A stretch of DNA of 43,555 bases from Gammaproteobacteria bacterium (GTDB taxonomy: Bacteria; Pseudomonadota; Gammaproteobacteria; HK1), in the NCBI GenBank assembly GCA_022823045.1, contig JAJDXW010000384.1, positions 1-43,555 of the forward strand, read 5' to 3'. Under the pieces are notes generated by a model. That model saw only the letters and a list, made by a program, of their open reading frames with translations. It was not told the origin of the DNA and searched no databases. This document shows positions 8,030 to 15,656 of the stretch, piece by piece. Made by a program: the position numbers and the translations under genes. Every line of letters begins with the position of its first letter. Position 1 is the first letter of the stretch.

Positions 8030-8452
8030 ATGCCGAGCGGACCAAGGGGAGAGACCCGCCCAGCCTACGCGGTTGGTTGCGCCGCGAAGGTAGCGCGGAT
8101 CGCGACGGGCGAGGTTGAGGACGAGCGCGTCGAGCCGGCCACGTGTCAGGGCAGCGGGGGCCGGGCGCGGGCTGAAAGCCTCACCCCCGAGGAGCGGTCA
8201 CCGATTGCTCGGAAGGCCGCGGCGGCGCGGTGGGGCGCCAGTAGGAAAAAGCACATGTCACTCGGCCCAACGGCTTTGAACGTTCCCGAGGGAACGCTCT
8301 ACTGGACAGCTCGGACGGTGGAACGGGTGGAGTACGGGAAGGATGCCGATGGTGCCTTCATTGTTCTTCAGTTTATGGCCCCGTTGACTGTAAAGGCCAC
8401 GGGCATCCGTGCGCACGTCACGCGCGAACTCGACAACCGCATTTCAAACTGA
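8030..8452 (+). CDS. Small basic protein with Ala/Arg-rich motif, unknown function
   Basis: A 140-residue protein in two parts. Residues 1-80 resemble a family of small uncharacterised proteins: a RPAYAVGCAAKVARIATGEVED stretch of the kind usually seen as RPADVIG..KVA.IATGE, followed by GGRARAESLTPEERSPIARKAAAARWG, a motif common in short nucleic-acid-associated or uncharacterised proteins. Residues 76-140 form a second, beta-rich block starting at an internal ATG (8255) that itself has AGGAAAAA upstream, so two start sites or a fusion are possible. The 8030 start has a good AGGAAAGAG ribosome site. The stop lies 46 bp before the tyrosinase gene, so the two may be co-transcribed. No function is assigned. 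Confidence 0.6.
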   Translation: MPSGPRGETRPAYAVGCAAKVARIATGEVEDERVEPATCQGSGGRARAESLTPEERSPIARKAAAARWGASRKKHMSLGPTALNVPEGTLYWTARTVERVEYGKDADGAFIVLQFMAPLTVKATGIRAHVTRELDNRISN

Positions 8453-8498
8453 AACACTACCGGAATCCGCAGACTCGGGGCTCTGAAAGGGGGGCAAG

Positions 8499-9587
8499 AT
8501 GGGAGTCAGGAAGAATGTTCGCAGCCTTAATGATGGCGAGCGTGAAGCGCTTGTGTCGGCTCTAATTGAGCTCAAACGCAATGGAACCTATGACAGGTTC
8601 GTTCAAGACCACGTTGACGCAATGGCTGCTGGCACACCTCCGGCGGGGGCGCGATTCAGCCCCGTTCCGAATGCGGCACATCGCGGACCGGCGTTCCTTC
8701 CTTGGCATCGTGAGTACCTTTTGCGACTCGAGCGCGCGCTACAAGCGATCACTCCGGACGTTAGCCTTCCATATTGGGATTGGACGCAAGACGCCCCTGA
8801 CCCTATGGCGTCACCGGTCTGGTCGGACGGTTTCATGGGTGGCAGCGGAACGGAGTCAGAGGAATGGCGTGTTACGGACGGCCCATTCGCTCGCGACAAG
8901 GGGAACTGGACGCTAACCGTGGAGGCCGATCAACATGGCGACGCCCTACGCCGCCGTTTCGGCCGGCTTGAATGGCCCCTCCCAGATGGAACAACCGAAG
9001 GATCTGACTGGACGTTGCCGACGAGCGAGGATGTCGGTCTCGCGATGGCCGAGCGACACTACGACGCGTACCCGTATAACGATAGCACCTTTACGACTGG
9101 ATTCCGAAATCGCCTGGAGGGTTGGATCCCGAGTACAGCCGACCCAATGGTCAAGACCAGCGGGGTACAGCTCCATAACCGAGTCCATGTCTTCGTCGCT
9201 GGTGCATGGGTAGAAACCGCTCGAGACGGCACACGCCGAGCGGCTGTCGGTAGTATGCTCCCTAGCTCCTCACCGAACGATCCTGTCTTCTTTCTGCACC
9301 ACTGTTTCGTTGACAAGCTCTGGGCTGACTGGCAACGCGCACGTGCACTCGCTGACCCTGCTGGACGACCGCATTATGCACCGCTGTCAGGTGGCCCGTT
9401 TGGACATAATCTGCATGACCCTATGTACCCTTGGCGTCGCGATCGTACGCCATACGCCGTCTTGGACCACAAGGCGTTGGGATATGAGTACGACACCGAT
9501 AATGAGCAGCCCGCACCGCTAGCGCTCAGTATCGCGCCAGAGGCCGCACCCGGAGATGAAGCACATTTGGTTTCGCCGTACCTCTGA
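8499..9587 (+). CDS. Tyrosinase family copper oxidase
   Basis: A 362-residue type 3 binuclear copper enzyme, expected to oxidise phenols to o-quinones (melanin-type chemistry). All six copper ligands are visible: CuA His38, His61 and His70 (the last two in HRGPAFLPWHREYLLRLE), and CuB His226, His230 and His267 (LHNRVH and NDPVFFLHHCFVDKLWADWQ). LPYWDW at 90-95 is also typical. Length is between short Streptomyces enzymes and longer bacterial forms. There is no signal peptide and no adjacent MelC1-like caddie protein, so it is probably cytoplasmic or self-maturing. GAAAGGGGGG precedes the ATG. Codon use is less GC-biased than in the core genes downstream, and decayed mobile-element pieces lie close by, both suggesting acquisition by transfer. 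Confidence 0.93.
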   Translation: MGVRKNVRSLNDGEREALVSALIELKRNGTYDRFVQDHVDAMAAGTPPAGARFSPVPNAAHRGPAFLPWHREYLLRLERALQAITPDVSLPYWDWTQDAPDPMASPVWSDGFMGGSGTESEEWRVTDGPFARDKGNWTLTVEADQHGDALRRRFGRLEWPLPDGTTEGSDWTLPTSEDVGLAMAERHYDAYPYNDSTFTTGFRNRLEGWIPSTADPMVKTSGVQLHNRVHVFVAGAWVETARDGTRRAAVGSMLPSSSPNDPVFFLHHCFVDKLWADWQRARALADPAGRPHYAPLSGGPFGHNLHDPMYPWRRDRTPYAVLDHKALGYEYDTDNEQPAPLALSIAPEAAPGDEAHLVSPYL

Positions 9588-9624
9588 GAGATCATTGCTG
9601 CGTCAACGGTGAGGTGAAGCGAAT

Positions 9625-9682
9625 GCCGAACAATGCAATCCAGCGGACCGGCGTTCCCGGCCGCTGAGCGCTGTCGTTATGT
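9625..9682 (+). repeat. Possible integron attC-like hairpin
   Basis: A GCCGAAC box (9625-9631, 6 of 7 to RYYYAAC) and a GTTATGT box (9676-9682, 6 of 7 to GTTRRRY) bracket a hairpin. Its arms CAGCGG-a-CCGG (9641-9651) and CCGGCCGCTG (9657-9666) pair perfectly apart from one bulged A, with loop CGTTC. Box-hairpin-box with an extrahelical base is the attC layout, and the position just 3' of the tyrosinase gene is where a cassette attC would lie. Pairing between the boxes and the hairpin is poor, and there is no integron integrase in the window. Confidence 0.35.
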
Positions 9683-9704
9683 GGATGTCCCCGCTCGCAG
9701 TGTC

Positions 9705-10256
9705 ATGAGCCCGAAAACTGTTCTTCTGTCGCTGTTGATCGTCGCGGCCGCCACGACCAACGCTTGCGCTGAGGAACACCGAACCGACAATAGTCTAAAG
9801 ACAGTGGAGGAATACACAAAGGTTGTAGGCGTGGTTATCGCCGGGCTAGGGTTCATCCTCGGCTTGCCGCTAAGTATATTGCACTTCCGCAAAACAAAAT
9901 CCGAAATCCGAAAACTTGAACTTGAAGCGCAAGCTTTACAATTGGCGACTCGTAATGGCGCTCAAGCCTCACCTGAGACGCGAATCCTGATTCAAGATTC
10001 ACCCAACGCAAACATCAAGGTAATGGCCGATCCACGTTTGCGTGCTCCGATGGTATTGCTGCTCGACTTCATTGTGGCGTGGATAATCCTGACGATTGCT
10101 GCGTATCCGATTCGTTTCTTTTTGAGCGGCATCCTCAGCTCCGCATTATTGCTGATTATTGCATTGATTCTGCTGATACCAATATTGCGTGAAGCTAAAC
10201 GTTTGCGTAGTGCGCTTGAACCCAATCGCCAAAGAGATGTACCGGACGCCACATAG
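9705..10256 (+). CDS. Small membrane protein, unknown function
   Basis: A 183-residue protein that I do not recognise. It starts with a signal-like helix ending near ACAEE (about residue 25), followed by a second hydrophobic segment (VVGVVIAGLGFILGLPLSI), a charged helix likely to be coiled coil (KSEIRKLELEAQALQLATR), a soluble stretch, and two closely spaced transmembrane helices near 110-155 that end in basic residues. ATG 9705 is preferred over 9633 because the signal helix begins there; no strong Shine-Dalgarno is visible. The base composition is AT-richer than in the core. The frame continues for 49 codons past the TAG at 10254 before a TGA at 10404, which I regard as chance. Confidence 0.6.
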   Translation: MSPKTVLLSLLIVAAATTNACAEEHRTDNSLKTVEEYTKVVGVVIAGLGFILGLPLSILHFRKTKSEIRKLELEAQALQLATRNGAQASPETRILIQDSPNANIKVMADPRLRAPMVLLLDFIVAWIILTIAAYPIRFFLSGILSSALLLIIALILLIPILREAKRLRSALEPNRQRDVPDAT

Positions 10257-10663
10257 CAAGACGTCGTACCGGAGCGCGCTCGTCTTCCCCATTCAATTGC
10301 ACCCCTGAGCGATGCAAGTAGCAATCAAGAACAAATCGTTGAGGAAGTGATTGTCGATTGGAACGCTAAGGGCTATGGCCTCGCGTCCGAATTCCTGCGC
10401 ACTTGACGGCGATTCCTGGAACACTTGCCCGGGAATCCTGCGTTACTTGATCGCGATTTTTGCCTGCTCGGACCGGACGCGGAGGCGCTTTTCTCTCCCG
10501 CGTTCGCGGTGTTGTTTCTGCTCTGGTTGAAGACGGGGCTGCCCATCGGCCAGCCAGCTGCGAGCGTAAGCGAGCCCTGGTCACCGTGCAATGCGGTATC
10601 GGTCGCGGCGGCGAGTTCCTCATCAAGCATAGCGCCGCGCGTCCCCGGCATCGCGACGGCGAG

Positions 10664-10870
10664 CGGGCGATGTTTGGCCGCGAGACATTCATCGTGCGCG
10701 TCGCGGACGGCGCCATGGCCCGCTCGTCCGGGCGGGAGACTATGTCTCGGTCGACCCCGACGAGCCCGCGGCGCACGGCCGCATAGTTACGGCGCGACCT
10801 TGGGCGCGGCGGAAAAACCGTCGTCAGGCTCCTCGTCGAGCGCGACGGGCGCTGGGTCCTGCGCCGGTAG
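10664..10870 (+). pseudogene. S24/LexA-like peptidase (phage-type repressor) remnant
   Basis: Reading across two frameshifts restores a typical C-terminal S24 domain. Frame one gives RAMFGRETFIVRVADGAMA (10664-10720). A -1 shift gives PLVRAGDYVSVDPDEPAAHGRIV (10720-10788), and a third frame gives GGKTVVRLLVERDGRWVLRR and a stop (10808-10870). This matches LexA/CI-like repressors in which GDxM is followed by L-x-x-GD-x-V-x-VD. The usual catalytic Ser of GDSM is Ala here (DGAM), as in some non-cleaving relatives. No helix-turn-helix survives upstream. The 3' end collides with the integrase remnant on the other strand, so a deletion probably joined them. Confidence 0.7.
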
Positions 10871-11263
10871 GCTGCCGAGGCTTTGTTCCAGACCGCATGC
10901 GCCAGCACCGCCTCCATGGCCGCATGCGGCGTATGTGTCCGATCGGCCGCATAGTCGCGGAAGCTTGGACCAGAACCCGTGCGTGACCGCGACGATACAC
11001 GTAAAGATTCGGTCGTGCCGTGGAAGCGGCCCATCCACGGGTGATGTCGGCACGTCCCGCCAAGCGATTCCTCGCTCGGCAGCCGGTTTTCGCCTCGATT
11101 CCTGCGCATCTCCACGGCACGACCGAATCCTTACCGATACACCGCACCCGTCCCATCGAAGGTGCGGATCACTGGCCAATTCCCGCCCAGAAACACGAAA
11201 AAAGGGCAGGTAGGAAATCCAGTATCCACGCTGGACAAACGGGTCAAAACGTAGTTGAATCAA
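10861..11263 (-). pseudogene. Tyrosine recombinase (phage integrase) C-terminal remnant, interrupted
   Basis: On the minus strand, SFRDYAADRTHTPHAAMEAV followed by LAHAVWNKASAAYRR (about 10861-10974) is a degraded integrase C-terminus; the family reads FRDWAAERT..P.EV.E.ALAH.VG.K.EAAYRR, with the catalytic tyrosine in AYRR. Upstream, after one frameshift, VAVTHGFW corresponds to the catalytic TVHGFRSSFRDW block. The reading then meets the MITE at 11001-11134. If the element and one copy of its 8-bp duplication are removed, MGRVRCIVAVTHGFW reads straight through, as expected for an integrase MGR..-TVHGF segment. Further upstream, SGRELASD (near 11180-11200) is a plausible continuation in another frame. 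At least two frameshifts, a stop and the insertion make it non-functional. Confidence 0.7.
11001..11134. mobile_element. 134-bp MITE-like element, IS66-type ends
   Basis: The ends are 24-bp inverted repeats with one mismatch: GTAAAGATTCGGTCGTGCCG.. on the left (11001-11024) and the complement of GTAAGGATTCGGTCGTGCCG.. on the right (11111-11134). It is flanked by a perfect 8-bp direct repeat CGATACAC at 10993-11000 and 11135-11142, the expected target duplication. Ends beginning GTAA with an 8-bp duplication are characteristic of the IS66 family, so it is probably a non-autonomous derivative. The 86-bp interior has no coding capacity. It sits inside the integrase remnant. No IS66 transposase is in this window. 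Confidence 0.8.
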
Positions 11264-11282
11264 CGGGCTGAATGCAGTTTGT

Positions 11283-11301
11283 CGCGGGCTGGAAGCCCGC
11301 G
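11283..11301. repeat. REP-like GC-rich hairpin
   Basis: CGCGGGCT-GGA-AGCCCGCG is a perfect 8-bp stem with a 3-nt loop. The core GCGGGCTGGAAGCCCGC is a common dispersed intergenic palindrome in GC-rich bacteria (recalled). Only this copy was noticed in the window. There is no T-run, so it is not called a terminator. Confidence 0.5.
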
Positions 11302-11497
11302 CTCCCGGGCGGCCGTGCTCGCGTGAACGCGCGGGGGTGCCTCGCTCCCGGGACCGAGGCGCTCGGGCGCAGGTGTGTCCCCCTCGGGGGCTTGCGGACG
11401 ACGTGGGGTGACCAAGAGGAACGGGAAGTCGGTGCGTTCCCCCGTCACCCGCCCCGGTTCCGGCTCTTGGGGAGAGCCTTCGATTCCGCCCTGCCGG

Positions 11498-12295
11498 CTA
11501 CCCGTCTTCGGGCGCGGCCGCCCAGCGCGGCGGGCGCTTGTCGAGGAAGGCGCCGATCCCCTCCTGGGCGTCGTCCCCCATCATGTCGCAGGCCATGACG
11601 CCCCCCGCGTAGCGGTGGGCGTCGGTCAGCACCTTCTCGATCTGCCGGTAGAACATGCGCTTTCCGGTCGCGACGGTCGCGGCCGGCTTGGCGCGGATCG
11701 CGTCGCAGAGCGCGGACACCGCCGCGTCCAGCTCCTCGGGCGGAGCCACCCGGTTCACGAGGCCGCGGGCCCGCGCCGTCTCGGCGTCGATGAACTCGCC
11801 GGTGAAGAGCATCTCGAAGGCCTGCTTGCGCGCGACGTTGCGGCTCAAGGGGACGCTCGGGGTGGAGCAGAAGAGCCCGTGGTCGATGCCGTTGACCGCG
11901 ATCCGGGCCTCGGTGCTCGCCACCGCGAGGTCGCAGGTCGCGAGGAGCTGGCACCCGGCCGCGGTGGCGAGGCCGTTCACCCGCGCGACGACCGGTTGGG
12001 GGAGGCCGACGATGCTCATCATCATGCGGCTGCACCGCTCGAAGAGGGCCTCCTGGAACGCCTGGTCCCGGTGGGCGTACATCTCCTTCAAGTCGTGGCC
12101 CGCGCAGAACGCGCGCCCCGCGCCGGTCAGGACCACGACCCGCACCGAGGCGTCCGCCGCAACCCGGTCGAGCGCGTCCTGAAGGGCCGCGATCATCGAC
12201 TCGGAGAGGGGGTTGAGACGCTCCGGCCGGTTGAGGGTGAGGGTGACGACGCCGTCGGCGGCGGTCTCCAGGAGCTCCGGAGTCGTGTCGTTCAT
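11498..12295 (-). CDS. Enoyl-CoA hydratase/isomerase family protein (ECHDC3-like)
   Basis: A 265-residue crotonase-fold protein. The oxyanion-hole segments are AGHDLKEM (about 65-72) and GLATAAGCQL (about 109-118), typical of the ECHDC3-like branch. The branch's GIDHGLFCSTP block replaces the segment where classical hydratases carry their second catalytic glutamate, so true hydratase activity is uncertain. It is expected to act on an acyl-CoA thioester in the cytoplasm. The gene is divergent from yebC across 260 bp and is the first intact core-like gene after the decayed island. Full length, no defect seen. Confidence 0.9.
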   Translation of the reverse strand: MNDTTPELLETAADGVVTLTLNRPERLNPLSESMIAALQDALDRVAADASVRVVVLTGAGRAFCAGHDLKEMYAHRDQAFQEALFERCSRMMMSIVGLPQPVVARVNGLATAAGCQLLATCDLAVASTEARIAVNGIDHGLFCSTPSVPLSRNVARKQAFEMLFTGEFIDAETARARGLVNRVAPPEELDAAVSALCDAIRAKPAATVATGKRMFYRQIEKVLTDAHRYAGGVMACDMMGDDAQEGIGAFLDKRPPRWAAAPEDG

Positions 12296-12555
12296 CGTGC
12301 CTCCTCGTCCGGTGCCGGTGACATTTCACGCCGACCTGCGGACCATCGCCTGCTGTCTGCGCAAACCCGGGCTGCGGGCTTCCGGACCATGAATGTCCGT
12401 GGACCCGCCCGGGCATGAAATGGCCCCGGACCCCCGCCGGCCGGGGGTACTCGGGTCTCCCGAGCGGTGGTATTCTGCCTCGCCGATTCCGGCGACGCGA
12501 GCGGCGGCGGGCGACCCCCGCGCGCGGGGCGGCCGGCGAATTCGCATCGAGCACC

Positions 12556-13311
12556 ATGGCGGGACACAGCAAGTGGGCCAACATCCAGCACCGCAAGGGC
12601 GCCCAGGACGCCAAGCGGGGCCGGCTGTTTTCCCGCCTCATCCGCGAGGTCTCGATCTCGGCCCGGATCGGCGGGCCGAGCCCCGACGCGAACCCGCGCC
12701 TTCGCCAGGCGGTCGACAAGGCCCTCGCCGGCAACGTCCCCAAGGACACGATCGAGCGGGCCATCCGCCGGGCGAGCGGTGACGGCGATCTCGGGAATCT
12801 CGAGGAGATCCGCTACGAGGGCTTCGGCCCCGGCGGGGTGGCGGTCATCGCGGACTGCGTGACCGACAACCGCAACCGGACCGTCGCCGCGGTCCGGCAC
12901 GCGTTCACCAAGTGCGGCGGCAACCTCGGCTCCGACGGATCGGTCGGGTATCTCTTCAACCGCGTGGGTCAGATCAGCTACCCCGCCGGGTCGGACGAGG
13001 ACGCGCTGATGGAAGCGGCGATCGAGGCCGGGGCCGAGGACGTGATCACGAACGAGGACGGCTCGTTCGAGGTCGTGACCGCGCCCGAGGAATACGAGGC
13101 GGTGCGCGACGCGCTCAGGGCGGCGGATCTCGAGCCCGAAGAGGCCGAAGTGACCCTTCGGGCGCTCTCCAACGTCTCGCTCGACGAACCCTCGGAGGCC
13201 GTCCGCATCGTGCGTCTCATCGAGGTCCTCGAGGACCTGGACGACGTTCAGCAGGTCTATTCCAATGCCGCCATTTCCCTCGACACGCTCGCCCGGCTCG
13301 ATCAGGACTGA
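12556..13311 (+). CDS. YebC/PmpR family protein
   Basis: A 251-residue member of the YebC family (TACO1-like), beginning with the hallmark MAGHSKWANIQHRKGAQDAKR. Members have been described as DNA-binding regulators and as factors that help ribosomes through proline-rich stretches; which role applies here cannot be told. Three domains are expected and the length is normal. ATG 12556 is fixed by the conserved N-terminus, although the frame is open upstream. It lies 57 bp before ruvC, the usual gammaproteobacterial order yebC-ruvC-ruvA-ruvB, so it is probably the operon's first gene. Confidence 0.95.
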   Translation: MAGHSKWANIQHRKGAQDAKRGRLFSRLIREVSISARIGGPSPDANPRLRQAVDKALAGNVPKDTIERAIRRASGDGDLGNLEEIRYEGFGPGGVAVIADCVTDNRNRTVAAVRHAFTKCGGNLGSDGSVGYLFNRVGQISYPAGSDEDALMEAAIEAGAEDVITNEDGSFEVVTAPEEYEAVRDALRAADLEPEEAEVTLRALSNVSLDEPSEAVRIVRLIEVLEDLDDVQQVYSNAAISLDTLARLDQD

Positions 13312-13368
13312 CCCCGGGCGGGAATCCGGGAAGGGTCCGGCGGCGCCCGGACGCATCGGAGTGCCGGG

Positions 13369-13869
13369 TTGAGGGGCGCCAGGATCCTCGGAATCGATCC
13401 GGGCTCCAGGGTCACCGGTTACGGCGTGATCGAGGCGGTTCCGGCCGGGAACCGGCACGTCGCAAGCGGCTGCATCCGGGTCGCGGGCGAGGACATGGCC
13501 GAGCGCCTGCGCAAGATCGTCGAGGGCCTCCGCGACGTCTCGGAGCGGTATGCACCGGGCGAGCTCGCAATCGAAAGGGTCTTCGTCGCCCGCAACGCGG
13601 AGTCGGCCCTCAAGCTCGGACAGGCGCGGGGCGCGGCCCTGGTGGCGGTCCCCCACATCCCCGTCTTCGAGTACGCGGCGACGCGAGTCAAGCAGGCGAC
13701 GACGGGGAGCGGCAAGGCTTCCAAGGCCCAGGTGCAGCACATGGTTCGCGTGCTCCTCTCCCTTCCCGAGGCGCCCCGGACCGACGAGGCGGACGCCCTC
13801 GCCGTCGCCCTCTGCCACGCCCACAGCCGGGACCTGCTGACGCGACTGCGGCCGGAGCCGCCCCCGTGA
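13369..13869 (+). CDS. Crossover junction endodeoxyribonuclease RuvC
   Basis: The Holliday-junction resolvase, 166 residues. The acidic active site is visible: Asp10 in GIDPG, Glu69 in AIERVF, and Asp139/Asp142 in TDEADALAVALCHAH. It cuts symmetric strands of junctions held by RuvAB. The start is TTG 13369, giving MRGARILGIDPGS, the family N-terminus; no ATG or GTG is available in frame. The end overlaps ruvA by 4 nt (GTGA). Confidence 0.96.
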   Translation: MRGARILGIDPGSRVTGYGVIEAVPAGNRHVASGCIRVAGEDMAERLRKIVEGLRDVSERYAPGELAIERVFVARNAESALKLGQARGAALVAVPHIPVFEYAATRVKQATTGSGKASKAQVQHMVRVLLSLPEAPRTDEADALAVALCHAHSRDLLTRLRPEPPP

Positions 13870-14441
13870 TTGGTCGCCTGGAAGGGGTGCTGCGGGAGCG
13901 TCATCCGCCCCGGCTTCTCGTCGACGTGGGCGGAGTGGGATACGAGCTCGAAGCGCCGATGACCACGTTCTACTCCTTGCCCCCGGTGGGCGAATCGGTC
14001 GTGCTTCACACCCACCTCGCGGTGCGTGACGAGGTACCGTGCCTCTACGCGTTCGCCCGCCGCGTCGAGCGGGACACGTTCCGCCGACTGCTCAGGGTGA
14101 GCGGGGTCGGCGGCAAGGTAGCCCTCGCCCTCCTCTCCGGCCTCGATGCCGACGGGCTCGCCCGCTGCGTGCGGGCCGGAGACGCGGCCGGTCTCGCACG
14201 GGTCCCGGGCATCGGCAAGAAGACGGCGGAGAGGCTCCTGTTCGAGCTGCGGGACCGGCTTCCCGGCGCGGGGGCCGGGGCGGTGGACGTGCCGGAGGAG
14301 CCCCTCGCCGAAGCCGTCGCCGCGCTCGCCGCGCTCGGCTTCTCCGCGAACGAGGCGCAGCGAAGGGTCTCGGCGGTCGATGCGACCGGGCTCGACAGCG
14401 AGGCGATCGTGCGCGCGGCCCTCAAGGGGGTGGTGTCCTGA
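13866..14441 (+). CDS. Holliday junction DNA-binding protein RuvA
   Basis: A 191-residue protein beginning MIGRLEGVL with an OB-fold domain (1-64), tandem helix-hairpin-helix motifs (RLLRVSGVGGKVALALLS near 75-92 and LARVPGIGKKTAERLL near 113-128), and a C-terminal RuvB-binding domain from about 143. The tetramer holds the junction and loads RuvB. GTG 13866 overlaps the ruvC stop by 4 nt, indicating translational coupling. Confidence 0.96.
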   Translation: MIGRLEGVLRERHPPRLLVDVGGVGYELEAPMTTFYSLPPVGESVVLHTHLAVRDEVPCLYAFARRVERDTFRRLLRVSGVGGKVALALLSGLDADGLARCVRAGDAAGLARVPGIGKKTAERLLFELRDRLPGAGAGAVDVPEEPLAEAVAALAALGFSANEAQRRVSAVDATGLDSEAIVRAALKGVVS

Positions 14442-14594
14442 TGGCCGGGCGGGCTCTGCGGCCGCCGTCCACGGCGACGCGCCCCCCCGCCCATGTGGAG
14501 AGCGCGGGAGCGCGCCGTTCATGACGCCGGAGCCGGCCGTGCCCGACGGGCCGCGTCCGACGGGCCGGGGCGCCGATCCGCGGGTCGGTTCGGA

Positions 14595-15656
14595 ATGAAC
14601 GATCGTCTCATCGCGCCGGAGGCGGAAGCCGGCGAGGAGCTCGTCGAACGGCGCATCCGACCCCGCCGTCTCGACGAGTACATCGGCCAGCCCACGGTCC
14701 GCGAGCAACTCGGTCTCTTCATCGAGGCGGCGCGCGCGCGCGGCGACGCCCTCGACCACGTGCTCATCTTCGGTCCCCCCGGCCTCGGCAAGACCACCCT
14801 CGCTCACGTCATCGCGCACGAGATGGGGGCGAGTCTTCGCCAGTCCTCGGGGCCGGTAATCGAGCGCGGCGGCGACCTCGCGGCCCTGCTGACCAACCTG
14901 GAGCCGCGGGACGTCCTCTTCATCGACGAGATCCATCGCCTGAACCCGGCCGTCGAGGAGATCCTCTACCCGGCGATGGAGGACTGCCAGATCGACATCA
15001 TGATCGGAGAGGGTCCCTCCGCGCGGTCGCTCAAGCTCGACCTTCCACCGTTCACCCTCGTCGGCGCGACCACCCGGGCGGGGCTGCTCACCTCGCCGCT
15101 CCGCGACCGTTTCGGCATCGTTCACCGTCTCGAGTTCTACCGTCCGGACGAGCTCGCCGCCATCGTCGCGCGCTCCTCCGGGATCCTGGGGGTGTCGATC
15201 GATGCGGGCGGGGCGAAAGAGCTCGCGCGCCGGTCCCGGGGCACCCCCCGGGTCGCGAACCGCCTGCTGCGCCGGGTGCGGGACTACGCCGAGGTCCGGT
15301 CCGACGGCCGGATCGTCGCGGAGGTGGCCGGCCGCGCGCTGGACATGCTGGAGGTGGACGCGATCGGTTTCGACGTGATGGACCGGAAGCTGCTGAGGCT
15401 CCTCATCGAGAAGTTCGACGGCGGGCCGGTCGGGGTCGAGAACCTCGCGGCCGCGCTGAGCGAGGAACGGGGGACCCTCGAAGAGATGGTCGAGCCGTAC
15501 CTCATCCAGCAGGGTTACCTCATGCGCACCCCTCGGGGGAGGGTCGCGACGGGAGCCGCGTGGCGGCACTTCGGCCTCGCCGCCCCCGCCGCCCCCGCCA
15601 CCCCCGATCTCTTCAGCGCGGAGGGGGCGCCGGCGGCCGACCCGCGTCCGGACTGA
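14595..15656 (+). CDS. Holliday junction branch-migration ATPase RuvB
   Basis: A 353-residue AAA+ motor. Walker A GPPGLGKT is at 60-67 and Walker B DEIH at 111-114, followed by GATTRAGLL and a C-terminal winged-helix DNA-binding domain containing [19 protein letters not shown]. It drives branch migration with RuvA. ATG 14595 gives the normal N-terminus; 153 bp separate it from ruvA with no gene between. The tail is alanine/proline-rich, a minor lineage feature. Confidence 0.96.
   Translation: MNDRLIAPEAEAGEELVERRIRPRRLDEYIGQPTVREQLGLFIEAARARGDALDHVLIFGPPGLGKTTLAHVIAHEMGASLRQSSGPVIERGGDLAALLTNLEPRDVLFIDEIHRLNPAVEEILYPAMEDCQIDIMIGEGPSARSLKLDLPPFTLVGATTRAGLLTSPLRDRFGIVHRLEFYRPDELAAIVARSSGILGVSIDAGGAKELARRSRGTPRVANRLLRRVRDYAEVRSDGRIVAEVAGRALDMLEVDAIGFDVMDRKLLRLLIEKFDGGPVGVENLAAALSEERGTLEEMVEPYLIQQGYLMRTPRGRVATGAAWRHFGLAAPAAPATPDLFSAEGAPAADPRPD

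Larger units (their letters stand above)
10257..11497. other. Gene graveyard between accessory region and core
   Basis: No intact gene lies here. From left to right it holds unassigned sequence (10257-10663), an S24-type repressor remnant (10664-10870), a tyrosine-integrase remnant on the opposite strand (about 10861-11263), a MITE-like insertion (11001-11134), a GC-rich hairpin repeat (11283-11301) and non-coding sequence up to the enoyl-CoA hydratase stop. This looks like the eroded end of a mobile island. Confidence 0.65.

Noticed and set aside
10254-10406. Possible amber readthrough of the membrane protein gene (49 in-frame codons after TAG)
   Set aside because: The extension has no recognised domain, and an open run of this length can occur by chance in this composition. 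No recoding signal or suppressor tRNA was seen.
11462-11478. Hairpin GGCTC..GAGCC after the enoyl-CoA hydratase gene as a terminator
   Set aside because: Only a 5-bp stem with a 7-nt loop and no T-run on the minus strand; too weak to call.
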